Of a stretch of DNA of 64,000 nucleotides, positions 17,376 through 24,894 are shown one piece after another (within the stretch, counting starts at the first letter, position 1; every line of letters starts with the position of its first letter). The DNA is from Streptosporangiaceae bacterium (GTDB lineage: Bacteria; Actinomycetota; Actinomycetes; Streptosporangiales; Streptosporangiaceae), in contig JAOPYK010000051.1 of assembly GCA_025964695.1 (NCBI GenBank), positions 1 to 64,000 on the forward strand. The letters run 5' to 3'. The translations under genes and the position numbers were made by a program. Under the pieces are notes generated by a model. It saw nothing but the letters and a program-made list of their open reading frames with translations. It made no database searches and was not told the origin of the DNA.

Positions 17376-18430
17376 GCGGGGATCCCTACTTTCATGCCTT
17401 CACGCAGCCCGGTGCCGCCGCTGATCTCCACCTTGCCGTCAGCGAACATGCCGGTCTCGACGGGCACCGTACGGGCCGTCGTCCCCTCCACCACTTGAAC
17501 GCCGTAGCGGCCGCCCGGCAGGGCCAGCAGCGCGGCGACCGGCACCGCCAGCACGTCGCGGTGCCGGTCGGCGGTCAGCCGGACATCCACCGGGGCCTGG
17601 TCGAGGCCGCCCAGGGCCTTCTGGTCGCTGACCGAGATGGTCAGATCGATGGTCGAGGTGCTGGAATCCTTGCTGGGGCGGGTGGCCACGGCGCCGACGT
17701 TGGTGATCGTGCCGTGGGTGGAGCCGCCGCCCGGCATCGTGAGGGCGGTCTTGGTGCCCTTCTTGGCGAGCTGCCGGAGGCCGACGTCGAGCTTGACGGT
17801 GACGCTCTGGGTGGTGCCGGTGCAGGTGAGCACCGGCCCCCCGCTGACCGGGTCGCCGGTGGCCTTCTTGTGCTCGGCCACCCGGATCGCACCAGGCGCG
17901 ATCACCACGCTGCCGGGCTCGATCGCGCCGGTCTTCTTGACTCCCAGGTCGCCCTGCCAGCGCTTGACCGCGTCGGCCGTGGCGGAGCTGAAGGTCTTGT
18001 CCACGGTGAAGCCGCTGTAGCCCAGGTCCCGCAGGTTGCGCTCAAGCTGCAGCACGTCGGGACCGTTCACGCCGGTGCGCAGCGCCCGGTAGAGCGGCAA
18101 CGACCCGTACACCAGCGGAACCGGATGGGTGTCGGCCTTGTAGACCGGCTCACCGCGGGTGACCGTACTGCCCGCCCTGGCCAGCCAGGTCAGCGTGCCC
18201 TTCCCAACCCCGGCCACGGCGCGGGGGTCGCCGTACCCGAGGGTGCCGTCGACCTTCTGGGTCGCGGTCAGCGTGGTCTTCTCGATCGCGGCGGTGGCGG
18301 GCGGCAGGGAACTGCGCGCGGGCGCGGCGCCTCCCCCGCCTCCCACACCCGCGGCCGCCAGCCCCGCCCCACCGAGCACCGCGACTCCGCAGGCGACCAG
18401 GGCCACCGTCTTGGGAAGCCTGGGTATCAC
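17372..18430 (-). CDS. Efflux adaptor (MacA/HlyD-like) with peptidoglycan-binding domain
   Basis: A 352-residue exported membrane-fusion-type protein. The N-terminal helix ([22 protein letters not shown], about 8-29) anchors it. A beta-barrel/lipoyl part ([20 protein letters not shown]) frames an inserted PG_binding_1 domain, [20 protein letters not shown] (about 115-134) with [11 protein letters not shown] (about 155). The C-terminal part has barrel strands ([22 protein letters not shown]). Such adaptors without an outer-membrane partner are usual in Gram-positive MacAB-like systems; the domain would tether it to the wall. The GTG at 18430 overlaps the lipoprotein stop (GTGA) and has GGGGGAACGG before it. 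Confidence 0.85.
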   Translation of the reverse strand: MIPRLPKTVALVACGVAVLGGAGLAAAGVGGGGGAAPARSSLPPATAAIEKTTLTATQKVDGTLGYGDPRAVAGVGKGTLTWLARAGSTVTRGEPVYKADTHPVPLVYGSLPLYRALRTGVNGPDVLQLERNLRDLGYSGFTVDKTFSSATADAVKRWQGDLGVKKTGAIEPGSVVIAPGAIRVAEHKKATGDPVSGGPVLTCTGTTQSVTVKLDVGLRQLAKKGTKTALTMPGGGSTHGTITNVGAVATRPSKDSSTSTIDLTISVSDQKALGGLDQAPVDVRLTADRHRDVLAVPVAALLALPGGRYGVQVVEGTTARTVPVETGMFADGKVEISGGTGLREGMKVGIPA

Positions 18431-18936
18431 CCCGTTCCCCCGAGCGCCGGCCTCAGCTTCCCGCAGGCCCTCTCGGCGGTCTTGTCGTCCAGGCGTTTTG
18501 CTCCCCCGGGGCCTGCCGTCTCCTTGACCCGGATCAACCCGCCAGCACCGGGGTCCTCCATCGGGACGCCGTGCTGGCGCATGCACTTGGCGAACTCGCG
18601 CATTTTGGCCACATCCGCGGGCGACAGCTTCGGCGGCTGCCCACCGTTCGGCAGGAAATGGCGGCACTTCTCCTGGGCCACGTTGGTCTTTTCCTGGGTT
18701 GTCACGCCTCCCTCTCTTTGTGCCATCGTCAAGCCGCCCCCCGGCTCGGGATCCGGCATGTCCACGCCGTTGGACCGCATGCACTGCGCGTACTTGACCA
18801 GTTGTGCCTGCTCGCCGGCCCTCGCCGCGGTGCTCCTGCCGCCCGCGGCGTTCTTGCCCCCGTTGGAACCGCAGGCCGACAGCCCGAAGGCGAGCACCGG
18901 AATGACGGCCAGCGCGATGAACGTGTGTCGTCGCAT
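18427..18936 (-). CDS. Small lipoprotein with duplicated CMR..G..MPDP motif
   Basis: A 169-residue lipoprotein. The signal MRRHTFIALAVIPVLAFGLS ends in the lipobox LSAC-GS (Cys21). The mature part has two similar units: AQCMRSNGVDMPDPEPG and AKCMRQHGVPMEDPGAG, about 70 residues apart, each followed by a third and fourth Cys (QEKCRHFLP, ERACGKLRP). The paired Cys could form disulfides. Such proteins are common first genes of actinobacterial MacAB-like operons, perhaps as ligand sensors or chaperones. The ATG at 18936 has AGGAG eight bases before. It starts an operon of four overlapping genes. Confidence 0.8.
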   Translation of the reverse strand: MRRHTFIALAVIPVLAFGLSACGSNGGKNAAGGRSTAARAGEQAQLVKYAQCMRSNGVDMPDPEPGGGLTMAQREGGVTTQEKTNVAQEKCRHFLPNGGQPPKLSPADVAKMREFAKCMRQHGVPMEDPGAGGLIRVKETAGPGGAKRLDDKTAERACGKLRPALGGTG

Positions 18937-19087
18937 CGGTGGATCTCCTGTCCGCGCCGAGTGAATCCCTGCGCCTGGCACCGGATTCCACCCAGCCGGC
19001 CATAACCTGGGCGTAACCATCCGGCGTTATGCCGGCGTTACACCCCTCCGAGGAGGCTGGGCGCGAAACGGAGCCGAGGAGGGGCCA
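18937..19087. promoter_or_regulatory. Divergent region with paired 11-bp-spaced half sites
   Basis: Between the ABC module and the two-component genes lie four related 5-mers: ATAAC (19002), GTAAC (19013), GTTAT (19026) and GTTAC (19037). The first two are 11 bases apart, as are the last two, and the second pair is the inverse type of the first. One-turn spacing of direct half-sites is what OmpR-family regulators bind. The adjacent response regulator is the likely ligand, controlling both transcripts. Confidence 0.65.
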
Positions 19088-19744
19088 GTGCGCGTGCTGA
19101 TCGCCGAGGACGAGCGGATGCTCGCGGACTCGGTCGCCGAGGGGCTGCGGGCCGAGATGCTCGCGGTGGACGTGGTCTATGACGGGGACGCGGCGCTGGA
19201 GCGACTCGGTGTCAACGACTACGACGTGCTGGTGCTCGACCGTGATCTGCCCGTGGTGCACGGCGACGACGTGTGCCGGGCGGTGGTCGACTCCGGCGCG
19301 CACGTACGCGTGCTGATGCTCACCGCGGCCGTCGATGTTCCGGCCAGGGTCGCCGGGCTGTCCCTCGGGGCAGACGACTACCTGACCAAGCCGTTCGCGT
19401 TCGAGGAACTGGCCGCCAGGATCCACGCGCTGGGCCGCCGCGCCCGCCCGGCCGATCCTCCCACGCTGGAGCGTGCGGGCGTACGGCTGGATCCGGGCCG
19501 CCGTGAGGTCTACCGGGACCGCCGGTACGTACCGCTGGCCCGCAAGGAGTTCGGGGTGCTGGCCGAACTGCTCCGTGCGGGCGGCGCCGTCGTCTCGGCC
19601 GAGGACCTGCTGGAGAAGGTGTGGGACGAGCACATCGACCCGTTCACCAACACGGTTCGGGTCACGGTCATGAAGCTCCGCCGCAAGCTCGGCGAGCCTT
19701 CGATCATCGAGACCGTGCCAGGAGTGGGGTACCGGATCCCGTGA
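19088..19744 (+). CDS. OmpR-family response regulator
   Basis: A 218-residue two-component regulator. The receiver has the acidic pair ED (residues 7-8), the phospho-accepting Asp51 in VLVLDRDLP, Thr78 in LMLTAA and the Lys in LTKPFAFEELAARI (about 101). The winged-helix DNA-binding domain (about 125-218) shows VRLDPGRREVYRD, PLARKEFGVLAELL and TVRVTVMKLRRKLGEP. The GTG at 19088 follows GAGGAGGGG. It overlaps the sensor kinase by GTGA and is divergent from the ABC module that it probably controls. Confidence 0.93.
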   Translation: MRVLIAEDERMLADSVAEGLRAEMLAVDVVYDGDAALERLGVNDYDVLVLDRDLPVVHGDDVCRAVVDSGAHVRVLMLTAAVDVPARVAGLSLGADDYLTKPFAFEELAARIHALGRRARPADPPTLERAGVRLDPGRREVYRDRRYVPLARKEFGVLAELLRAGGAVVSAEDLLEKVWDEHIDPFTNTVRVTVMKLRRKLGEPSIIETVPGVGYRIP

Positions 19745-20964
19745 CAAGGACGCTCGCGAGCCGGCTGCGGCCGACCATCCGGGTCAGGCTCACCCTGCTG
19801 TACGGCGGTCTGTTCTTCGCCGCCGGCGTCGTCCTGCTCGCGGTCACCTATGCGCTGGTGGCGCAGGACCCCCAAGGGCAGTCCATCTCGATCCAGGGGT
19901 CGGCCCCGCAGGGGCTTCAATCCCAGACCGTCCTGGGCGCACCTGGCGGGACGGCGAACTCTCACGGCGCCCCGGAGCCGGGCCCGGATCAGGTCACCAA
20001 CACGGTGAAGAACTACCGGCAGACCATGCTCAACTCCCTGCTCACCCGGGGCGGCATCGCCTTGGGGTTGGTCGGCGCGGTGACGGTCGGCCTGGGCTGG
20101 CTGATGGCCGACCGTGCGCTACGGCCCGTACACCAGGTCACCGAGACCGCCCGCAGGGTCGCGCAGGGCCACAACCTGAACGAACGCATCGGCTACGACG
20201 GACCGGGTGACGACGTCAAAGAGCTGGCCGACAGCTTCGACACCATGCTGGCCCGGCTCGAACGCGCCTTCGACGGGCAGCGACGATTCGTCGCCAACGC
20301 CTCCCACGAGTTGCGCACCCCGCTCGCGATCAACCGCACACTGGTGGACGTGGCGGTACGGCGACCGGACGCGACCGACGACGTGCGCCGCCTCGGCGAG
20401 TCACTGCTCGTCGTGAACGGTCGGCACGAGCGGCTCATCGACGGCCTGCTCACCCTCGCGGGCAGCGAAAACGCGATCACCGACCGAACCCCGGTGGACC
20501 TGGCCGATGTGGCCGAACACGTTCTCGACCAGGCGGAGGCCGCGCAACGCCAACTCATCGTCCATCGCTCCCTTGACCCGGCACCGACGAGGGGCGACCC
20601 GGTCCTGCTGGAACGTCTCGTACAGAACCTCGTGGAGAACGCCGTCCGCCACAACACCCCGGACAGCGGCGAGATCTGGCTGACCACCGGGCACCGTCAG
20701 GACCGCGTCGAGCTGCAGGTGGCCAACACCGGTCCGGTGGTCCCGCCGTACGACGTCGAGACGATATTCGAGCCGTTCCGGCGGCTCCACAGTCAGCGGG
20801 TCAATTCAGAGCGCGGCTCAGGTCTCGGCCTGTCGATCGTCCGGGCGATCGCCACCGCACACGGCGGCACAGTGCATGCCGAACCACGAAACGGCGGCGG
20901 CCTCACCATCGTCGTCCGGATGCCCGATACGGGCCACGTACGCGGTGATGGCATATACATGTAG
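19741..20964 (+). CDS. Two-component sensor histidine kinase
   Basis: A 407-residue membrane kinase. Helix 1 (LTLLYGGLFFAAGVVLLAVTYAL, about 18-40), a Gln/Pro-rich extracytoplasmic loop (about 45-100), helix 2 (GIALGLVGAVTVGLGWLM, about 103-120), HAMP (RALRPVHQVTETARRVAQG), HisKA with FVANASHELRTPL (H about 188) and HATPase_c with NLVENAVRHN, GPVVPPYDVETIFEPF and GSGLGLSIV. The GTG start overlaps the regulator stop. The short sensor loop and the linked ABC module resemble envelope-stress or antibiotic-sensing kinases. The last helix region ends normally. Confidence 0.92.
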   Translation: MTRTLASRLRPTIRVRLTLLYGGLFFAAGVVLLAVTYALVAQDPQGQSISIQGSAPQGLQSQTVLGAPGGTANSHGAPEPGPDQVTNTVKNYRQTMLNSLLTRGGIALGLVGAVTVGLGWLMADRALRPVHQVTETARRVAQGHNLNERIGYDGPGDDVKELADSFDTMLARLERAFDGQRRFVANASHELRTPLAINRTLVDVAVRRPDATDDVRRLGESLLVVNGRHERLIDGLLTLAGSENAITDRTPVDLADVAEHVLDQAEAAQRQLIVHRSLDPAPTRGDPVLLERLVQNLVENAVRHNTPDSGEIWLTTGHRQDRVELQVANTGPVVPPYDVETIFEPFRRLHSQRVNSERGSGLGLSIVRAIATAHGGTVHAEPRNGGGLTIVVRMPDTGHVRGDGIYM

Positions 20965-20998
20965 AAAAATCTGTCCAAGGCAGGCGCGACTGCCTGCC

Positions 20999-21288
20999 GA
21001 CGATCACGTCGGCGCCGACGCGCCGCTCGGCTCCTGCGGGCAGCCGTCCGTCGACGCCGAGATACAACTGATCGACAAGTACGGCGCCGACGCCGCCCCT
21101 GGTGAGCCAGGCGAGGTCGTGGTGCGCGCGCCGTTCACGATGGCCGGGTACTTGAACGTGATCCGCCGGCCCGGAACGGCGGTGACCGCGGCCGAGCTCA
21201 CGGCGCACGTACGTGCGCGGCTGGCGAGCTACAAAGTCCCCAAACGCGTGGAGTTTGTGGACGCGATTCCCAGACGTGGCCCTTCCGC
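20999..21288 (+). pseudogene. Acyl-CoA ligase (AMP-binding) remnant with internal deletion
   Basis: One frame reads LGSCGQPSVDAEIQLIDKYG then APGEPGEVVVRAPFTMAGYLN, which are conserved parts of ANL acyl-CoA ligases before the A8 motif. After a short unrelated run it continues VTAAELTAHVRARLASYKVP and KRVEFVDAIPR, the end of the C-terminal domain. The part between (DGWLxTGD and the KDMI..GGENV hinge) is gone, as is the N-terminal 350 residues. It is therefore two fused pieces of one dead gene. Confidence 0.8.
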
Positions 21289-21335
21289 CGTGCGGGATGT
21301 GGGCCCTGTGATGCAGCTCATATGGCTTCTTGAAA

Positions 21336-21404
21336 TAACCGGGGAGGCTGTCCCCGTTTGTACGTACGTCTCACAAAACGGGGAGACATTCCCCGATTCG
21401 TACG
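21336..21404 (+). promoter_or_regulatory. Twin TetR-type operators
   Basis: Two related units lie upstream of the TetR gene: GGGGAGGCTGTCCCCGTTTG at 21341 and GGGGAGACATTCCCCGATTC at 21380, each continuing into GTACG. In each, GGGGA and TCCCC form a palindrome flanked by A/T-rich ends (AACC..GTTT; AAAC..GATT). Centre-to-centre distance is about 39 bases, near four helical turns. They probably bind the TetR regulator encoded just downstream and overlap its promoter. Confidence 0.7.
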
Positions 21405-21429
21405 GCAGACGACAGAAAGGGGTGCCGAC

Positions 21430-22083
21430 GTGGGTACCGCGGGCACGACCGCCGAGCGGAGCGACGTTCCGCGGCTGCGGGCCGATGCGTCACGCAACCG
21501 GGAGCGGATCGTGGCCGCCGCACGCGAAGCGTTCGTGGAGTACGGCGCCGAGGTGACCCTCGACCAGATCGCGCGGCGGGCCGGGGTGGGCAACGCCACC
21601 GTTTACCGGCACTTCGCCGACCGCTCGGAGCTGATCCGCCAGGTCACCCTGGAGATCATGAACCGGATCGTGGACCTGGCCGAGTCGGCGCTCGCCGAGT
21701 CACCGGACGCGTTCGAGGCGCTGCAGCGCTTCGTGCACGGCGCGGCCGGCGAGCGGATCGGGGCCCTCTGCTCGATTATGTCCGACGGTTACGAGCTGAT
21801 CGCCGCCGAGCTCGCCGAAAAACGCACTCGCCTCGAACGGGCCTTGGAGGACATCATGGACCAGGCGCGCGGTTCGGGCCTGCTCCGCCCCGACGTGACC
21901 GCCGGTGACATCCTTATCGCACTCCCGCAGCTCACCCGGCCACTGCCGGGTACGGCATGCCTGAATCTCGACAGGTTCGTAGACCGTCATCTGCAGCTTT
22001 TCCTCGACGGCCTGCGTGCGCCGGGACACTCCATCCTGCCCGGAACCGCCGCGACGTTCGAGGACCTCCAGCGGCACCACTGA
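21430..22083 (+). CDS. TetR/AcrR-family repressor
   Basis: A 217-residue repressor. The TetR HTH reads RIVAAAREAFVEYGAEVTLD (about 26-45) then QIARRAGVGNATVYRHFADR. The C-terminal ligand domain (about 75-200) has helices without recognisable ligand signature. The GTG at 21430 is chosen because AAAGGGG precedes it and it begins next to family-like sequence; the frame is open upstream across the operators. It is followed 115 bases later by a DHA2 efflux gene, so it is probably the drug-responsive repressor of a tetR-efflux operon. Confidence 0.88.
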   Translation: MGTAGTTAERSDVPRLRADASRNRERIVAAAREAFVEYGAEVTLDQIARRAGVGNATVYRHFADRSELIRQVTLEIMNRIVDLAESALAESPDAFEALQRFVHGAAGERIGALCSIMSDGYELIAAELAEKRTRLERALEDIMDQARGSGLLRPDVTAGDILIALPQLTRPLPGTACLNLDRFVDRHLQLFLDGLRAPGHSILPGTAATFEDLQRHH

Positions 22084-22150
22084 CCACGACCCCACCGGGC
22101 GCCTAAGTCCCCGTACTCCCCAAGCACCACATCATTACCTACTTTTTCGT

Positions 22151-22169
22151 GCGAATTCGCCGAATTCGC
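22151..22169. promoter_or_regulatory. Perfect 9-bp palindrome before the DHA2 pump gene
   Basis: GCGAATTCG, one base, and CGAATTCGC form a perfect dyad 29 bases before the pump's start. It is unlike the TetR sites at 21341/21380, so it may be an operator for another regulator or a small hairpin in the tetR-pump transcript. Confidence 0.5.
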
Positions 22170-22198
22170 TTCCCTTCGCACCGTTAGTGAGTTAATCC

Positions 22199-23719
22199 AT
22201 GCCTGAAACGGCCCAGATCCAACTGGACCCCCGCCGCTGGAAAGCCCTCGCATTTATCGCCATAGCCCAGCTGATGGTGGTGCTCGACGCGACGATCGTG
22301 AACATCGCGCTGCCCTCCGCCCAGTCGGACCTCGGAATCTCCGACGCCAACCGCCAATGGGTGATCACCGCCTACGCCCTGGCATTCGGCGGACTGCTGC
22401 TCTTCGGCGGCCGTATCGCGGACCTGTGGGGCCGCAAGCGTGCCTTCACGCTCGGCCTGATCGGCTTCGCCGGAGCCTCCACGCTCGGCGGTGCCGCAGC
22501 GAACGAGGCGATGCTGCTCGGCGCCCGCGCGCTCCAGGGCGTGTTCGGCGCGCTGCTGGCCCCCGCCGCGCTGTCGCTGCTCACGGTGATGTTCACCGAA
22601 CCCAGGGAGCGCGCAAAGGCGTTCGGCATCTACGGGGCCATCGCCGGCGGCGGTGGTGCCGTCGGCCTGATCCTCGGTGGCTTCCTGACCGAATACCTCG
22701 ACTGGCGCTGGACGTTTTTCGTCAACATCCCCTTCGCCATCGTCGCCGCCATCGGCGCCTTCTTCGTCATCCGCGAGCCCGCCGGCAGCCGCAACAGCAA
22801 CGGCCTCGACATCCCGGGCGTCATCCTGGCCACCCTTGGCCTGGTCTCCCTGGTCTACGGCTTCACCCGCGCCGCGTCGGACGGCTGGGCCTCGAACGTG
22901 ACGATCGGCCTGTTCGTCGCGGCCGTCGTGCTGCTCGTCGCGTTCGTGCTGGTCGAGAGCAAGGTACGGGGTCCGCTGCTGCCGCTGCGCGTGCTGGCCG
23001 ACCGGAACCGCGGTGGCGTGTACCTCTCGCTGGGCCTGGCCGTCATCGCGATGTTCGGCCTGTTCCTCTTCCTGACCTACTACCTGCAGATCGTGAAGGG
23101 TTACTCCCCGGTGCGGACGGGCTTCGCCTTCCTGCCGATGGTGGCGGGCATGATCACCGGCTCGACACAGATCGGCGCCCGCCTCATGACGCGCCTCTCG
23201 CCGCGGCTGCTGATGGCACCGGGCTTCGCGCTCGCCGCGGTCGGCATGCTGATCCTGACTCAGATGCAGACCGACAGCTCGTACTTCGGCCTGGTGCTGC
23301 CCGCACAGATCCTGCTCGGGCTCGGCATGGGCACCGCGTTCATGCCGGCGATGAGCCTGGCCACGTACGGGGTCCAGCCACGCGACGCAGGTGTGGCCTC
23401 CGCGATGGTCAACACCTCGCAGCAGGTAGGTGGCGCCATCGGCACCGCCCTGCTCAACACCATCGCCGCCAGCGCCGCCACCACCTGGATCACCTCGCAC
23501 GCCGCCCAGGCGCCCACCCTCGGCAAGGTCGCCTTCGCCAACCAGGCGGCGGTGCACGGCTACGCGGCCGCGATCTGGTGGGCCGTTGGCATCCTGGTGC
23601 TGTCCGCAGTCATCGTGATCACCTTCATCAACACCGGCCATCAGGGCGGCAACCCGGTCGCCGTGCCCGGCGAGGAGGGAGAGCAGGACGCGGCGGCGAT
23701 CCCGGCGCTCGCGCACTGA
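22199..23719 (+). CDS. DHA2-family MFS multidrug exporter (14 TM)
   Basis: A 506-residue proton-driven exporter with about 14 hydrophobic segments. It starts with the hallmark of this branch, LMVVLDATIVNIALPSAQSD (about 22-41). Motif A is GGRIADLWGRKRAF (about 70-83), motif C is in GGGAVGLILGGFLTEYLDWRW (about 155-175). The repeat in the second half has TQIGARLMTRL. The EmrB/QacA family removes dyes and antibiotics. It is the second gene of the tetR operon; its ribosome-binding site is weak (AGTGAG). The C-terminus is short and acidic. Substrate unknown. Confidence 0.92.
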   Translation: MPETAQIQLDPRRWKALAFIAIAQLMVVLDATIVNIALPSAQSDLGISDANRQWVITAYALAFGGLLLFGGRIADLWGRKRAFTLGLIGFAGASTLGGAAANEAMLLGARALQGVFGALLAPAALSLLTVMFTEPRERAKAFGIYGAIAGGGGAVGLILGGFLTEYLDWRWTFFVNIPFAIVAAIGAFFVIREPAGSRNSNGLDIPGVILATLGLVSLVYGFTRAASDGWASNVTIGLFVAAVVLLVAFVLVESKVRGPLLPLRVLADRNRGGVYLSLGLAVIAMFGLFLFLTYYLQIVKGYSPVRTGFAFLPMVAGMITGSTQIGARLMTRLSPRLLMAPGFALAAVGMLILTQMQTDSSYFGLVLPAQILLGLGMGTAFMPAMSLATYGVQPRDAGVASAMVNTSQQVGGAIGTALLNTIAASAATTWITSHAAQAPTLGKVAFANQAAVHGYAAAIWWAVGILVLSAVIVITFINTGHQGGNPVAVPGEEGEQDAAAIPALAH

Positions 23720-24082
23720 CCTGGTTTCGTACGACTCCATACTCCATAGGCATGTATGAGGGGTCCGGCCCAGCCGGGCCCCTCATGCTGTTTGGATGGG
23801 CCCCCGACTCAGCAGACACGGCCTGCCGCGCCACCAGCCCATCGTCGACCCGTTCGCGGCCTGTCGGTGCTCCACTCGCAGGCCTTCGACGTGGGCACAC
23901 GATTACCCGATGTCCCCATACGGATGCTGAGATCTAGACCACAGGCGCGCGGCGCGTCCTCACCCAGAACCGTGTGCACGTGGACGATTCAGGCGGTAGG
24001 CAAGGACAAACAACGGCCGCTACCTGCAAGAACATCTCTGCCACGCTTTGCGAGTCGAACATGCGTTCGCCATGATGGCGGC
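23720..24082. other. Intergenic stretch after the DHA2 pump
   Basis: About 360 bases. Its first part holds a strong terminator (23756-23786). The rest shows no gene I recognise and must contain the promoter of the DUF6504-like pair. Confidence 0.45.
23756..23786 (+). terminator. Terminator of the tetR-pump operon
   Basis: ATGAGGGGTCCGGC pairs with GCCGGGCCCCTCAT over 14 bp with a single G-T wobble and a 3-nt loop, 36 bases after the stop. GCTGTTT follows. This is a good intrinsic-type terminator. Confidence 0.8.
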
Positions 24083-24361
24083 ATGCGGACCTACAACGAG
24101 CGCCTCACCAACGTACACACCGACCACGTCGGCAAGCCCGTCCGCTGGACCTGGCGCGAGCGCACCTACCAGGGCGGCCCGGTCCTCGACCACTGGATCA
24201 CCACCACCGAATGGTGGCGGCAAGAACAAGCCGCCGGGGCTGAAGCCGGCGGGATCGAGCACTGGCTGATCGAAGCCTCCAGCGCGCACGGCACCGGACA
24301 GGTCGAACTCGCCCTCGACGAGGCCTCCAAAGTGTGGCGGCTCGTCTCCGTGGTCGACTGA
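24083..24361 (+). CDS. DUF6504-like small protein
   Basis: A 92-residue cytosolic protein. The pattern VRWTWRERTYQGGPVLDHWI (about 20-39) then TTTEWWR, IEHWLIEA and KVWRLVSVVD matches DUF6504 proteins, which have a WRxRxYxVxxVLxxW core and often lie near translesion-polymerase (imuB/dnaE2-like) genes in actinomycetes. Here no polymerase is near. The ATG at 24083 is the only good start; the frame is open upstream to 23756 but those residues are not family-like. It is followed two bases later by another small gene, so the two are co-translated. Confidence 0.65.
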   Translation: MRTYNERLTNVHTDHVGKPVRWTWRERTYQGGPVLDHWITTTEWWRQEQAAGAEAGGIEHWLIEASSAHGTGQVELALDEASKVWRLVSVVD

Positions 24362-24363
24362 TC

Positions 24364-24684
24364 ATGAACCTGAACGACCAGCCGCACCTGTACCGGCCAC
24401 CGATGGTCTGGCTCAACGGCGTCAACCAACCCGGTCTGCTCCTCGCCTGGATCCGCACCGCACAATCCCCGCAATGGCAGGCCATCGTCACCTGGATCAA
24501 GACCACCGGCAGCGAGACCACCCGATACCAGCGGCTCACCCCCATCGTCGCCGCCACCGGCCTGCGATCCATGGAAGACCCACAGGCCTACAGCGACGTG
24601 CCCCGCCTCCAATTCACCGCCGACGGGATCCTGCAACCCCTCCCAGCGGCCCCACCCTCCGCGCCGCCGCAGCAGCTGGGGTAG
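24364..24684 (+). CDS. Hypothetical protein coupled to the DUF6504-like gene
   Basis: A 106-residue protein I do not recognise. It has a Trp-rich start (PPMVWLNGVNQPGLLLAWIR, about 12-31), AIVTWIKTTG and RYQRLTPIVAATGLR, and a Pro/Gln-rich tail. It has no signal or membrane segment. Its ATG lies 2 bases after the preceding stop, so the pair is one translational unit and probably one function. It could be a partner of the DUF6504-like protein. Confidence 0.6.
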   Translation: MNLNDQPHLYRPPMVWLNGVNQPGLLLAWIRTAQSPQWQAIVTWIKTTGSETTRYQRLTPIVAATGLRSMEDPQAYSDVPRLQFTADGILQPLPAAPPSAPPQQLG

Positions 24685-24713
24685 CGGACTCAGGCGGCTC
24701 CCAGCTGGACCAA

Positions 24714-24854
24714 CTCGATGATGTTCCTCCAGACCCCCAGGAAGGGGCCCGAACAACATCATGAGCGAGCGAGACACCCAAGGCGGGCCCCTCCGCCAGA
24801 GCACTCGATGACGTTGCAACAGATCCCCCGGGAGGTGGCCGGAACAACATCATG
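24714..24854 (+). repeat. Two imperfect 50-bp direct repeats with internal dyads
   Basis: Copy 1 (24714-24763) and copy 2 (24804-24854) both start CTCGATGA and end GAACAACATCATG, with a C/G-rich centre. In each, ATGATGTT (ATGACGTT in copy 2) near the start can pair with AACATCAT at the end, and CCCC with GGGG inside (copy 1). Period is 90 bases. They lie after the hypothetical gene and before the convergent SDR gene, so they could be a tandem terminator or a REP-like element. Confidence 0.7.
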
Positions 24855-24894
24855 GGGGGACGGACGCTGGACGGTGGCGCCAATGACGAAGCAA

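Noticed and set aside
17372-19747. A single 791-codon gene covering adaptor and lipoprotein.
   Set aside because: The frame runs antisense of the response regulator and over the lipoprotein; the GTG at 18430 overlaps the lipoprotein stop and begins the adaptor's own membrane anchor.
22184-23740. A 518-codon minus-strand frame opposite the DHA2 pump.
   Set aside because: Highly charged, His/Gln/Gly-rich translation typical of antisense reading of GC-rich membrane-protein genes; the plus strand is certain.
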